Positions 54,273 through 63,978 of a DNA stretch of 64,000 nucleotides are shown here, piece by piece. The position numbers and the translations under genes were made by a program. How positions within the stretch are numbered: the first letter of the stretch is position 1; the number at the start of each line of letters is the position of its first letter. This DNA comes from Candidatus Heimdallarchaeota archaeon. GTDB taxonomy: Archaea > Asgardarchaeota > Heimdallarchaeia > Hodarchaeales > Hodarchaeaceae. Under the pieces are notes generated by a model. It was not told the origin of the DNA. It searched no databases and saw only the letters and a program-made list of their open reading frames with translations. Location of the stretch: contig CP070695.1 in assembly GCA_020353515.1 (NCBI GenBank), positions 409,173 to 473,172 on the forward strand. The letters run 5' to 3'.

Positions 54273-55058
54273 CTAAGTTTTTCCCTCAAGTCGTTTTAAA
54301 TTCGCAATGATCCCATTGGTTACCTCATCCTGATCAGTTAATTTCAGGAAGACTTCTTCAAGCGTAGCTCCTGCAGATTGGGCAAGATCTTGGAGTTCTT
54401 CAAACGTTCCTTCAGCAACCAGCTTCCCTTGGTTAATTATTCCAATCCTGGTGCATAAGACCTGTGCTTGTTCCATAATATGAGTTGAAAAGAGGATAGA
54501 CCCACCATTCTCAATGTGAATGCGAAATAACTCCTTTAATATAGCTGAAGAGCGAGCATCCAATCCAGAGAGCGGTTCATCGAGAATTAATAATTTAGGC
54601 TTATGAAGTAAGGCGCAAATGATTTGAATCTTCTGTTTATTTCCCTGACTAAGGCTAGCTATTAACGAATCATAGTACTTCTTTGCATTTAGTGATTTAA
54701 GCAGTTCCTCAGCATCTAGCGAAGTTATTTGGGGATTTAATCCACGTAACGAAGCAACAAAATTCAATAATTCAGCAACAGTCATGGATTCATATAATGA
54801 AAGCTCCTCTGGAACGTAACCAATGTTTTTCTTAACTTTTGTGGGTGTTCTGATTGGATCGTCACCAAAAACGGAAATACTTCCAGAATTAATTTCAAGT
54901 AACCCGAGGATTGATTTAATAGTGGTTGATTTACCAGCTCCATTAGGGCCAAGTAATCCATAAATCTCACCAGGCTTGACGTTGAAAGAGAGCCCATCAA
55001 CCGCTTTTACAGAACCAAAGTACTTCTTCAGATTATTTACAACTAAAACTACTTTCAT
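54273..55058 (-). CDS. ABC transporter ATP-binding protein
   Basis: A protein of 261 residues. Walker A is GPNGAGKST (37-45), the Q-loop is YVPEELSLYESMT, signature LSQGNKQK, Walker B LLILDEPLSG (156-165), and the H-loop is FSTHIMEQAQVL. GGAGTGA is 7 bases upstream of the ATG. A winged-helix regulator gene ends 7 bases upstream, so the transporter is probably under its control. Confidence 0.92.
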   Translation of the reverse strand: MKVVLVVNNLKKYFGSVKAVDGLSFNVKPGEIYGLLGPNGAGKSTTIKSILGLLEINSGSISVFGDDPIRTPTKVKKNIGYVPEELSLYESMTVAELLNFVASLRGLNPQITSLDAEELLKSLNAKKYYDSLIASLSQGNKQKIQIICALLHKPKLLILDEPLSGLDARSSAILKELFRIHIENGGSILFSTHIMEQAQVLCTRIGIINQGKLVAEGTFEELQDLAQSAGATLEEVFLKLTDQDEVTNGIIANLKRLEGKT

Positions 55059-55065
55059 GATAAGA

Positions 55066-55395
55066 TCACTCCTGAAAGACGTTCATTATGAATTTTTTAT
55101 ATTTCTCAAAAGCACTACGACCTTGTTCAGTAATTTCCAATACAGTAGCAGGTTTCTTACCCCGAAAAATCTTATCGATTTTAATATAACCAGCATCCTC
55201 TAGTTTAGATGCATGGGAAGAAAGATTTCCCCAAGAAAGGTTTGTTTTTCTTTTGAAAAAGATAAGATCTGCATTCTCCACAGAATAGAGATGAGACATT
55301 ATTATGAGCCGAGAGGGTTCATGGATTAACTTATCAATGACAGAAGGTTCAGGAACATCAAAATCATCGTTAATATTTGTCTGTTTATTAGTCAG
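55066..55395 (-). CDS. Winged-helix regulator of the ABC exporter (non-AUG start)
   Basis: From an apparent CTG start (55393-55395) the product is 109 residues. The PF13601-type winged helix needs the upstream part: IDKLIHEPSRLIIMSHLYSV (helix 1), NLSWGNLSSHASKLEDAGYI (recognition helix), FRGKKPATVLEITEQGRSAF (wing). The ATG at 55299 would cut helix 1, and no ATG, GTG or TTG lies between it and the upstream stop. The CTG overlaps the stop of the preceding gene (CTGA) and has GGAGG about 10 bases upstream. So the start is CTG or another weak codon. Confidence 0.75.
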   Translation of the reverse strand: MTNKQTNINDDFDVPEPSVIDKLIHEPSRLIIMSHLYSVENADLIFFKRKTNLSWGNLSSHASKLEDAGYIKIDKIFRGKKPATVLEITEQGRSAFEKYKKFIMNVFQE

Positions 55396-56027
55396 GATTC
55401 TTCCTCCTCCATCTGAATCACTGGATATGTTTGGATAAACCTGATGTATCTTATTATGCCAAGAATAATTGCTAGAACACCTAAAGTAAAGAAATAGAAG
55501 TATAATCCAAGCTTTTCATCTGGAAAATCAATGACAGAAAAGAAAAAACCAAGTAGTGTTGAGAATGTCCCAAGAATGTAATAACGTTGTTGTCCAGTTT
55601 TATCTACAAGGTAAAGACTAGGACCGAACATTATCAATCCGAAAAGAAATGGAAGCCATTTGTAAATCAAAGTTAATTCGAATTTACCCTCAATTAGAAT
55701 CATTGTAGTAAGTGCTATAGCAAAAACACCTAGAATGAAAGCTAAAAATTCAAGCAGAGACTTCTTTACTGAATATCCTTCTCTTTCAGCTTCTCGTTTA
55801 AATTCCACTCTCCCTAGACGAGGATACGTTGTACGTTCACGTATCAACTCAATGAAAGGGGTACCGAAAAAGAGGAGAAAAGGGACAAATACCACAAAGA
55901 CTGGAATGGTGAAAAGTAAAGGCATAAATATTAATACAATTCCTAAAAGTATCTCTGTAATTCCATCAGTCATAAATTCATGGAATGTTTGCTGTTCAAT
56001 TTTTTTTATATCGATTTTTTCGTTCAT
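55392..56027 (-). CDS. Multi-span membrane protein (about 211 aa)
   Basis: The cytoplasmic start (NEKIDIKKIEQQTFHEFMTD) is followed by six membrane helices in three pairs: ILLGIVLIFMPLLFTIPVFV, the loop RERTTYPRLGRVEFKREAER, and further helices, ending in EEEES. ATG 56027 is chosen with GGTG before it; the ATG at 56039 is less likely. It lies directly before the winged-helix regulator of the ABC exporter and may sense or assist it. No family recognised. Confidence 0.7.
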   Translation of the reverse strand: MNEKIDIKKIEQQTFHEFMTDGITEILLGIVLIFMPLLFTIPVFVVFVPFLLFFGTPFIELIRERTTYPRLGRVEFKREAEREGYSVKKSLLEFLAFILGVFAIALTTMILIEGKFELTLIYKWLPFLFGLIMFGPSLYLVDKTGQQRYYILGTFSTLLGFFFSVIDFPDEKLGLYFYFFTLGVLAIILGIIRYIRFIQTYPVIQMEEEES

Positions 56028-56223
56028 AAAACACACCATATTGTCTGATTAAGTACACACTTCACTCATATAAATAACTTTGTATTGCAGAGTGCTTCAT
56101 TCTGAGGTGTACTTTATCTAATTTTTTTTAGTGATTAAAACTGTTTTTGCTAAAATAAAACTCAATAAGGGGATAAAATCGCATTCATTCTAAAAGGGAT
56201 GTGGATATAAAGAGGATAATATT

Positions 56224-58302
56224 TCATTGAATGTTTTCATCAGATTGTGTTAGGTAGTAATCAATTTCCGTCCCACTTGTCAAAGGGAGAGAGCAAGTGA
56301 AGTTTCTACAGATAAAAGTAGTCCCATTAAACCAATCCTGGTAATTTGGTGAGTTAAGTCTCTGCTCCAGTAGCGGAAGATGGCGTAGATCATTGAGTGT
56401 ACTAGGTTTTACATGAATGAAAACTGATTGAGGTAAATATACAGACCGAAGGTATTTCCCTGTCGAATCCACCTCATCTACCTTCCTATCATCAAAATAT
56501 ATGACTTCAACAGGTTTATAATGAAACATGTCAAAGGCAATTAAAGAATCACCACTAATATATCCACTCTCTTGAAACCAACCAATTAAAAACTGGGCCT
56601 GCTTCTCTGCTCGTTCTAAATAAGTGATATTACCTGAATAATGGTACAATCGAAGAAGATTCTCAAGACTCACTGCGTTTGCACTTGGAAGAGAAAAAGT
56701 GACCATAGGTTTTTCACGAATAGCTATATCTTTTTGCCAGCTTCCAATAAAGAAGTATCCAAAGTGGTCTGGATCCCAGAATTCCTTATCAAAAATGGTT
56801 TGCAGATGGATTGCTTCATCAAGATAGTATTTTTTCCCTGATACCGAAAAAATTTCTAACAACGCAGTAATCATTAAGGCATAATCCTCTGCAAACGCGA
56901 GTGATTTCACTTTTCCACGAAAATTCCGATAGAGTTTTCCCTCCTTATCCCGTAATCGTCCTAAAATGAAGTTAATAGCTTTTTCAGCTGAAGATAAATA
57001 TTCAGGTTCATTTAAGATAAATGAAGCCTTAGCTAATGCATGTATGGTCAATGCATTCCACGCTACAATGATATTATCATTTAAAAAAGGCTTAACACGT
57101 TTTTCACGATATGAAAAAAGCTTCTGCTTAAAGTGTTTGATTTCATCCTTTGAAATCTCCTTCCCAAGCTTTGTTGTTTCATGGAGGATTGAATATCCGT
57201 CCTCAAAGTTACCATCTTGTGTTACATCGTATAAATCAGCAAACTTTTTTCCATTTTTCTCTCCTAAAACCTTTTGTATTTCCTCTGGCTTCCAGATAAA
57301 GAATTTCCCCTCAACTCCCTCAGAGTCAGCATCCTGGGAGGAGTAAAATCCCCCATATTCTGGATGAGTCATTTCCCTGGAGAGATATTCAATGATTTCT
57401 CTAACAATTTCTGCATATCTGGGACGTTTAGTGACTTGATAAGCCTCTAAATATAGAAGAATAAGTTGAGCATTATCATAAAGCATTTTCTCGAAATGAG
57501 GAACCAACCATTTCCTGTCGACAGAGTATCTGTGAAACCCATATCCTAAGTGGTCGTAGATCCCTCCAGCAGCCATATTATCAAGAGTTAAAGTGATCTG
57601 CTTTAGTATTTCACGATTTTGACGTCGAGTATAGGATAATAATAGGAACCGTAAGTCACTTACTTGAGGAAATTTAGGTTGGAATCCAAATCCACCAAAT
57701 ATATCATCAATTTGGTCTAATAAATGGATCATTGACGCGTCGAGAACATCATTTAGAGTTGATAAATCTGGTGTACCAGTTGAAGTGGCTTGATTTTCCA
57801 GAGCTAGAAGGACCTTTTGTGTGAGTTCTTTTATTTGTTGATTGTTATTCTGATATTCAGTCGATACACTTGTTAAGACTTGTTTGAAACTCGGTAGTCC
57901 ATATGTGGCTTTTTTAGGAAAATAAGTTCCACCTGCAAATGCCTCACCAGTCGGAGTCGCAAAAACAGTGAGTGGCCATCCTCCAGCTCTTCTAGTTAGA
58001 AGGGACACTGCTTTCTGATACAATGAGTCTAAATCAGGTCTTTCCTCACGATCAACCTTAATATTGATAAAAAGGTCATTCATAAGTGCTGCGGTCTCAG
58101 GATCTTCGAATGATTCTTCCTCCATTACGTGACACCAATGACATGCCGCATAGCCTATTGAGATAAGCAGAGGTTTATTCAGTTCTTTTGCTTTTGTTAA
58201 ACCTTCTTCCCAAGGATACCATTCCACTGGATTATACATATGTTGACGAAGATAAGGACTAGTTTCATTAGTTAATTGATTTGTTTCTCGGTTCTGACCC
58301 AT
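56224..58302 (-). CDS. DUF255 / thioredoxin-domain protein (YyaL/SPATA20-like)
   Basis: A cytoplasmic protein of about 692 residues. The N-terminus has [20 protein letters not shown] and CHWCHVM with the redox pair C54/C57 of a thioredoxin fold, followed by an (alpha/alpha)6 barrel as in glycosidase/cellobiose epimerase-like enzymes: [39 protein letters not shown] and [16 protein letters not shown]. Family function is not established. ATG 58302 is chosen from the position of the family start. It stands alone; no partner gene is seen. Confidence 0.9.
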   Translation of the reverse strand: MGQNRETNQLTNETSPYLRQHMYNPVEWYPWEEGLTKAKELNKPLLISIGYAACHWCHVMEEESFEDPETAALMNDLFINIKVDREERPDLDSLYQKAVSLLTRRAGGWPLTVFATPTGEAFAGGTYFPKKATYGLPSFKQVLTSVSTEYQNNNQQIKELTQKVLLALENQATSTGTPDLSTLNDVLDASMIHLLDQIDDIFGGFGFQPKFPQVSDLRFLLLSYTRRQNREILKQITLTLDNMAAGGIYDHLGYGFHRYSVDRKWLVPHFEKMLYDNAQLILLYLEAYQVTKRPRYAEIVREIIEYLSREMTHPEYGGFYSSQDADSEGVEGKFFIWKPEEIQKVLGEKNGKKFADLYDVTQDGNFEDGYSILHETTKLGKEISKDEIKHFKQKLFSYREKRVKPFLNDNIIVAWNALTIHALAKASFILNEPEYLSSAEKAINFILGRLRDKEGKLYRNFRGKVKSLAFAEDYALMITALLEIFSVSGKKYYLDEAIHLQTIFDKEFWDPDHFGYFFIGSWQKDIAIREKPMVTFSLPSANAVSLENLLRLYHYSGNITYLERAEKQAQFLIGWFQESGYISGDSLIAFDMFHYKPVEVIYFDDRKVDEVDSTGKYLRSVYLPQSVFIHVKPSTLNDLRHLPLLEQRLNSPNYQDWFNGTTFICRNFTCSLPLTSGTEIDYYLTQSDENIQ

Positions 58303-58436
58303 AGAATATCCAATCCACTGATTCAACCATTTCTAGTCAAAAGTAATAAGCGAACCGCTCTTTATATCGAAAATTTGTAACAGAAGCTATTATTAGAAAA
58401 AGTGGACTGGCATAAGGTAATGATTTTCTTCTGTTA

Positions 58437-59222
58437 TTAAGGTAGAGGCAATGATATCAATGACCAATCATGTGAAGATACTAGAAGGGGAGTCATAAGT
58501 ATAAATACAATGATAGTTGTAAGAGGAACCGTTATGTTATCTAATTCCCCTGGTGACAAGGCTTCAACGATTGTAGCTATCCCTACAATTACAAGAGTAA
58601 GAAGAGCCATAGATATGAAATCATAACCAAAAATAGCAAGAAAGGCGAGGCAAGCAGCGAATGAGGAAAGGAACATTGCAGCTGAGCCGGGAATGGATTT
58701 CTCAACCAGAATTGTGAATTTAAACCGATCCACCTTACGTCCAATGATATCAGCGAGACCATCTCCAACTGCCAGTATTGAAATAATAAAAATGGAGAGA
58801 GGACTATACCATGACATAGAAGGGTAGGATGTCCATCCAATAATACAAACGATGATTACAACAACTAGATAATAAGCAATACCTCGAAGAAGCTCTCTAG
58901 GGTCTCCTGAACGACTCATTGTCGTGGTTAACTGACTTAATTTTACAATCTCCAAATTTATTAAAAGAATGGCAATAAAGTAAACTACAGGAATGGTAAC
59001 AGCTATCCATGGACTGAACCACTCTCCAGAATAAAATAAAAATGTAAATAAGAAGATTGGTGCCAAAGCAAGATGTATCAATTTGCGAGTGAAGTATTGG
59101 GAGGCGATTTTTTTCTTTTTTATCCAATCAGTGAAATAGAAGAACAAAATACTAATGATAAACGAAAGTATCATGACAATGATGTCTTGAATGAGAGATA
59201 GTTCACTAGGAAGGATTTTCAT
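58437..59222 (-). CDS. Polyprenol/phytol kinase-like (SEC59/VTE5-type) membrane protein
   Basis: A protein of 261 residues with about eight membrane helices. The CTP-dependent lipid kinase family marks are FTRKLIHLALAPIFLF near the start, AVGDGLADIIGRKVDR (the G-D-G nucleotide loop), KFTILVEKSIPGSAAMF and VEALSPGELDNITVPL. Members phosphorylate dolichol, phytol or other isoprenoid alcohols; in an archaeon geranylgeraniol or a polyprenol is the likely substrate. It is a neighbour of the OYE gene, but no pathway is apparent. Confidence 0.85.
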   Translation of the reverse strand: MKILPSELSLIQDIIVMILSFIISILFFYFTDWIKKKKIASQYFTRKLIHLALAPIFLFTFLFYSGEWFSPWIAVTIPVVYFIAILLINLEIVKLSQLTTTMSRSGDPRELLRGIAYYLVVVIIVCIIGWTSYPSMSWYSPLSIFIISILAVGDGLADIIGRKVDRFKFTILVEKSIPGSAAMFLSSFAACLAFLAIFGYDFISMALLTLVIVGIATIVEALSPGELDNITVPLTTIIVFILMTPLLVSSHDWSLISLPLP

Positions 59223-59301
59223 TGGTTTATCAAGCTCTTTTCAAGTATAGTCTACAACAGAAGCTTTAGAATGATTCTAATTATTTGTTGTTAATAATGT
59301 T

Positions 59302-60402
59302 TCAGTTAAGTATACATTCTAAGGTACTATTCACTATAGAATAATAACAAGAATTACAGCTTTCACAAAGTGCAGGGGAGTGATCACCACTCTTCCAGCG
59401 TTTAGCAAGATCTGGTTCACAAATTAGCGGTCTACTCATTGATATAAAATCAGTAATCCCTTTTTGGATAAATCTTTCTGCTGATAATGGATTTCTAATT
59501 CCACCCATAAGTATAAGTGGACAGTCATCTGTTAGTGTACGTATTGCTTTCACGGTCTGTAAAAAATAATTTTCCTCTTCAGAGGAGTTAATGGCAACAC
59601 TAGGAAGCAGCAGGTCAGTTCCTATCAGATCCCCTCCTCCTCCACTTGGTTCGATTGCATCAAATCCTGTTTCATAGACAATTTTTGTAATTTCTAGTCC
59701 CTCATCTAATTTCAACCCCCCTTGGAGATCACCATCCTGAGTTTGTAATTTTATAATTATGGGAAACTCCTTCCCTACTTCATCTCTGAGACTGTGATAA
59801 ATATCTATCAAGATTTTTGTTCGATTGAAGGTACTTCCTCCAAATTCATCAGTCCGTTGATTTGTATAGGGTGTCAGAAAACTACCCAATAGATATCCAT
59901 GAGCTGCGTGTAATTGTACCATATCATAACCACTTTCATAAGCTCTCCAACCTGCCTCGACGAATGCAGGAATGATAATTTCTCTTATTTCTGCTGTTGA
60001 TAATGCTCTGGGGACTCTACCAGTTTGAGGGTAGAGGATTGCAGAGGGGGCAACTGCTTCATATCTCCTATTCGAACTCTGTCGACCTGTGTGACCAATT
60101 TGAGCCGCTATTTTTGTATCATAACTATGGATACTTTTTACAAGTTTTCTATGACTGGAAATAAACCCATCACTATGCAAACTGGTACCTTTCTTTGAGA
60201 AGGTGCTGGAAGGATCCACTGCTATCCCTCCTGTGATAATTAAGCCAACTTCTCCTTTCGCCAACTCTGTATAGAGGTCAATAAGCTGATCATTGGGGTG
60301 TCCCTCGTCAGCCATATTTTCAGCTGTTGCTGATCTTACGATTCTGTTCTTAATTGGAACATTACCAATTTTATGAGGACTGAATAAATTGTGTAATTCC
60401 AT
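59302..60402 (-). CDS. NADH:flavin oxidoreductase / old yellow enzyme family protein
   Basis: A TIM-barrel FMN enzyme of 366 residues: IGNVPIKNRIVRSATAENMA (start), AQIGHTGRQS (substrate His/Gln), YDMVQLHAAHGYLLGSFLTP with the H-A-A-H FMN motif, YTNQRTDEFGGSTFNRTKIL and LILMGGIRNPLSA. The C-terminus has a Cys-rich end, C-x2-C-x2-C-x10-C in CESCNSCYYSI and LECIL, as in dienoyl-CoA-reductase-type members with a [4Fe-4S] cluster, but the usual FAD/NAD domain is missing. It is divergent from the 3-hydroxyacyl-CoA dehydrogenase gene. Confidence 0.9.
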   Translation of the reverse strand: MELHNLFSPHKIGNVPIKNRIVRSATAENMADEGHPNDQLIDLYTELAKGEVGLIITGGIAVDPSSTFSKKGTSLHSDGFISSHRKLVKSIHSYDTKIAAQIGHTGRQSSNRRYEAVAPSAILYPQTGRVPRALSTAEIREIIIPAFVEAGWRAYESGYDMVQLHAAHGYLLGSFLTPYTNQRTDEFGGSTFNRTKILIDIYHSLRDEVGKEFPIIIKLQTQDGDLQGGLKLDEGLEITKIVYETGFDAIEPSGGGGDLIGTDLLLPSVAINSSEEENYFLQTVKAIRTLTDDCPLILMGGIRNPLSAERFIQKGITDFISMSRPLICEPDLAKRWKSGDHSPALCESCNSCYYSIVNSTLECILN

Positions 60403-60494
60403 TCTCTGTTATCTTCCTGAATAAAAGATATTTTTGCATTAAATTCTTAAATGAAAATTGAGTTTTCAACATTTTGAATATTAAGGCGATTTAA

Positions 60495-61670
60495 ATGAGA
60501 AAAGTGAATAATATCGTTGTAGTTGGTGTGGGGCAAATGGGTAAGGGTATTGCTCAAGTTTGTTTGATGGCTGGATATAATGTCACCTTGATGGACATTC
60601 AAGAGGATATTATCAAAAACGCAGTTAATTACATCAAGAATGGTTTAAACAAGCTTGAATCAAAAGGCCAATTACTTGGAGGATTAACAACTACTGGCAT
60701 TTTGAAGAATTTGAATACAACAACTAATTTGATTGATGCTGTAAACGATGCAGATTATATTATTGAAGCAATAATTGAAAAATTAGATATTAAACAAAAA
60801 GTCTGCAAAGGAGCTCTTGACAATTCTCCTGATCATTGCATATTTGCTTCAAACACTTCTAGCATTCGGATTACAGATATTGCAAAAACTAGTAAAAAAC
60901 CAGCTAATGTCATTGGAATGCACTTTTTCAATCCTGCACCCTTAATGCGTTTGATTGAAATTATAGCAGGAGAAAAAAGCTCAAAAGAAGCGATAGATAT
61001 TGGAGTGGAAGTCGGAGAAAGCTTACCATGCCTGAGAGGAGAGCGATATGTCCCTCAAGTGTTGAAGGATCGTCCTGGTTTTATTGTCAATCGTGTATTA
61101 GCTCCTGGAAGGATTTACTCTGATTACATTTATGATCTTGCATATAAAAAAGGAATTCCTTGGGAACAAGTTGATGCAGATGTATCAAATCCAAAAGCGC
61201 CGATGAGTCAATTAGTTGTAGCAGATTTTGTTGGCCGAGATGTGTCACTTCACACAGCAGAATATTATGCAGAAACTCTCTCATCTGATTTCGCACCTGG
61301 GGAATTCGTGAGAAAACAAGTTGCAGAAGGAAATTTAGGTCAAAAAACTGGACGTGGTTTCTATGATTGGTCTAAGGGTCGGCCTAAACCTGACTTATCA
61401 AAGAAAGCAGGGATTGTAAACCCCATGGTTTATACCGCAATACAAGCCAATGAAGGATGTCGAATTTTAGAAGAAGGTGTTTGTCAAAGCTGGAAAGTGA
61501 TTGATGAGGCTATACTTGCAGGAATGAATTTTCCTGGCCCAATGAAATCAGCCACAGAAAATTACAAACAAATGGTTGAACTTCTTGAGGAATATTCCGA
61601 AAAATTGAAGAAATCGTACATCAAACCTGTTGAACTACTAAGATCAGGGGAATTTGTTGATATGGTATGA
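60495..61670 (+). CDS. 3-hydroxyacyl-CoA dehydrogenase
   Basis: A protein of 391 residues. The NAD-binding motif GVGQMGKG is at 11-18, the catalytic His is in IGMHFFNPAPLMRLIEI with the Ser/Asn in FASNTSSIRITD, and the C-terminal domain has LKDRPGFIVNRVLAPG and GQKTGRGFYDW. It is longer than the basic form (about 290), with the two dimerisation domains of archaeal enzymes, and with an insertion at about residues 172-190 (ESLPCLRGERYVPQV). It oxidises 3-hydroxyacyl-CoA in beta-oxidation, or works in reverse in acyl-CoA synthesis; no other beta-oxidation gene is nearby. Confidence 0.9.
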   Translation: MRKVNNIVVVGVGQMGKGIAQVCLMAGYNVTLMDIQEDIIKNAVNYIKNGLNKLESKGQLLGGLTTTGILKNLNTTTNLIDAVNDADYIIEAIIEKLDIKQKVCKGALDNSPDHCIFASNTSSIRITDIAKTSKKPANVIGMHFFNPAPLMRLIEIIAGEKSSKEAIDIGVEVGESLPCLRGERYVPQVLKDRPGFIVNRVLAPGRIYSDYIYDLAYKKGIPWEQVDADVSNPKAPMSQLVVADFVGRDVSLHTAEYYAETLSSDFAPGEFVRKQVAEGNLGQKTGRGFYDWSKGRPKPDLSKKAGIVNPMVYTAIQANEGCRILEEGVCQSWKVIDEAILAGMNFPGPMKSATENYKQMVELLEEYSEKLKKSYIKPVELLRSGEFVDMV

Positions 61671-61686
61671 ATTCTGTGTCTCATAG

Positions 61687-62262
61687 CTAAATGATTCTAA
61701 TCATATCACACTTTGTAATAGTAACATTTCTTCTCGTCCCTGGAGCATTTACTAGATGCCAGACAGTATATTGTTCTGCATAGGGCTCAGTCGCAGATAT
61801 TCCGTCGATAGGTACAATTATTTTTAACTGTCTCTGTGCTGCACCTGTAGCTGTATGTAGTACTGCTCCATGTGCCGAGGTTCCAACGATAATAACCTTA
61901 GAAATCCCATTTGTTGTCAAGATATTTTCTAGGTCTGTCTTGTAAAACTTATCCACTCCTGATTTTACAATTGGTTCATTTCCTAGAGGTTTAACCTCAT
62001 CTCGAATATCTTCAAGAGGAGAGGACCTTATCAAAGCATATACAACAAAAAGGTTCTTTTCTCTTACTTTTGAAAGCAATTTTTGTACCTTTAGTAAACT
62101 CGCTACACATCTAGGTCTTCTTTCTTGATTACAGTTCATGTACTGAAAATCCAAAACGATTAAAGCGGTTGATGTCGACTTAACTGACACTTCCTCAAGT
62201 TCAGGAGGTGTTGGAGGCAGAATTTCCTCCCATTCTTCGAGTATTGTTTGATTATGTACCAT
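61687..62262 (-). CDS. Isochorismatase-fold protein lacking the catalytic Cys
   Basis: About 191 residues with the isochorismatase-like fold: STALIVLDFQYMNCN with the acid (Asp) of the active site, PIVKSGVDKFYKTDLENIL with Lys, and KVIIVGTSAHGAVLHTA. In active cysteine hydrolases the last block reads GxxTDxCVxxTA; here the Cys is replaced by Ala (HGAVLHTA). So nicotinamidase/amidase chemistry is unlikely; it may bind a ligand or use another chemistry. The ATG at 62262 (or 62268) follows a TATA-like TATTTAAAAAG at about 62281-62291. Confidence 0.75.
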   Translation of the reverse strand: MVHNQTILEEWEEILPPTPPELEEVSVKSTSTALIVLDFQYMNCNQERRPRCVASLLKVQKLLSKVREKNLFVVYALIRSSPLEDIRDEVKPLGNEPIVKSGVDKFYKTDLENILTTNGISKVIIVGTSAHGAVLHTATGAAQRQLKIIVPIDGISATEPYAEQYTVWHLVNAPGTRRNVTITKCDMIRII

Positions 62263-62360
62263 ATGCATCCCCAATCAGATCTTTTTAAATAGGTTAAGCA
62301 GATTGAAAAATAAGTATCAAAATCTTTACTTTCTTATTTTCATGTCTTATGGTGTGCATT

Positions 62361-63326
62361 ATGAGTGATGATGCGTACGTCAGGGATTTCAAGTTTCGTC
62401 CATTCGAAGGCACTTATCGAGGGAGAATCTGGCGTATATGGACAGTTGCATGGTTCAACATGACCCATCAATGGCATCGTTCACGAGTTTTCAAGATACT
62501 CATCATTTTCACTATATTTATCTTAATCCTTCCCAATATGTTTCTTTTTTCTGGAATAGAAGAGTTATTGAAGATAAAAACTGCAAATGAAATAGTAGAG
62601 GATCATTTATGGGACACGGTTCGTGATTTCGCCCGTTTCCAAGTGATGATCACCTCAATTGATGAAACAGATCCAATTTTTGACACTGGGTACTCAATTA
62701 TTATGTTAATTGGTGTCGTCATGATGGGGGCAGGCCTAATCTCAGATGATCTAAAGTATAAAGTGTCAGAGATTTATGACTCTAAAATAGATAGATATGA
62801 ATATTTATTAGGAAAATACGGCTCCCTCCTTATATTTGGTAACCTATTCTATACTTTTCCATGTGTTTTGGAATGGATCTTATTAATTGTAGGAATTGGG
62901 GGTAGTGTTGACCTTCTGGCAGCTCTCCCAGTCTTGTGTGGGGTGATATTGTTTACTGAAATCTTAACTTTGGTTCTTTCAAGTATCATTCTTGTTTTTT
63001 CAAGTTTAACACAAAGACGATTATATGCTGGGCTTTTTGCATTCATGTTTTTCCTATCGAGTACAATTGTTGTACAATCCCTCACTGGACAAACAGAAGC
63101 TTTTCACCCAATTATGTATCTAGATTTCTTCACTGTCCTCTCTGTTTTCTCTTACATATTAGCGGGTGAAATAAGTGTCCTATATTATGCTAATGCACCC
63201 GAAGGTATCATTTTTGATCTCACGGGACTAGCTGGAACCCTAGTGATCCCAACAATTTTATTATTTATCGTAGGAGGACTCTTGATATCTAGTTATCGAG
63301 TAATTTGGCGAAATTCTCATATATAA
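62361..63326 (+). CDS. Orphan ABC-2 type permease (paralogue of 9911-10900)
   Basis: A protein of 321 residues with six membrane helices. The N-terminus FKFRPFEGTYRGRIWRI then THQWHRSRVFKIL matches the paralogue, as does GAGLISDDLKYKVSEIYDS, the ABC-2 loop. ATG 62361 is chosen by alignment to the paralogue's start (MSG/MSD) and because GGTG lies upstream. As with the other copy, no ATPase is encoded next to it. The same architecture twice, 52 kb apart, points to a defined role for lone permeases. Confidence 0.78.
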   Translation: MSDDAYVRDFKFRPFEGTYRGRIWRIWTVAWFNMTHQWHRSRVFKILIIFTIFILILPNMFLFSGIEELLKIKTANEIVEDHLWDTVRDFARFQVMITSIDETDPIFDTGYSIIMLIGVVMMGAGLISDDLKYKVSEIYDSKIDRYEYLLGKYGSLLIFGNLFYTFPCVLEWILLIVGIGGSVDLLAALPVLCGVILFTEILTLVLSSIILVFSSLTQRRLYAGLFAFMFFLSSTIVVQSLTGQTEAFHPIMYLDFFTVLSVFSYILAGEISVLYYANAPEGIIFDLTGLAGTLVIPTILLFIVGGLLISSYRVIWRNSHI

Positions 63327-63540
63327 AAAATCTACTAGAGCTCCCACAACTATTCTATTACACCTGGTTTCGAATATTTACCTTTGATGAAGAGATTAAA
63401 GTGCCTTATAACATTCTCATACTCCAGCTAGATCTAAAAATTGCCTCATTTTTGGCTTTGTTTTTACAATATTGGGATTTAGTTTTGTTATTATCAAATT
63501 TATAGATTAATTTTGTCTGATTTTCCCTCGTAATGAATTT

Positions 63541-63978
63541 TTAGCCCTTTCTCTCTTCAGAATACCTTTGAATATTTCTCTTCAAAGAAGCATCATCTAT
63601 TAATTTCAACGCTTCCTCAGGAAAAACCCAACGATAATCATCATGTTCTGATGAGAGAGTTATTTCATCAGATGTGGTTTTACACCAGTAAGTAATTACA
63701 ATCATTTCATTATATGCAATCTTGGCTCCTCGGAAGTAATGTGAGACATCTATTGGCTTAATAATAGTTAAATCTGTTATGCCTGTTTCCTCTTTTACCT
63801 CCCTGTTTAATGTTTCCTCTGGGGTTTCAAACTGGCACATACGTCCTCCAACATCGTCCCACTGGTCACCAGCAAAATCCATTGATGGATTTCTATGGAG
63901 AAGAAGGATCTTTCCAGATCTAGAATTTTCAATAATAGCCCCAATTCCAATCATAAACTTTCCTTCTTGATTAGACAT
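63541..63978 (-). CDS. Nudix hydrolase
   Basis: A protein of 145 residues with a complete Nudix box, G-x5-E-x7-R-E-x2-E-E-x-G, at 45-66 (GRMCQFE, then REVKEETGI). It hydrolyses nucleoside diphosphate derivatives; the substrate (for example an oxidised nucleotide or NDP-sugar) cannot be read. Soluble. ATG at 63978; it is the last feature before the right edge. Confidence 0.9.
   Translation of the reverse strand: MSNQEGKFMIGIGAIIENSRSGKILLLHRNPSMDFAGDQWDDVGGRMCQFETPEETLNREVKEETGITDLTIIKPIDVSHYFRGAKIAYNEMIVITYWCKTTSDEITLSSEHDDYRWVFPEEALKLIDDASLKRNIQRYSEERKG

Noticed and set aside
63305..63505. Open frame of 66 codons overlapping the end of the orphan permease gene
   Set aside because: It begins inside the permease frame without a ribosome-binding site; the product has no sensible pattern.
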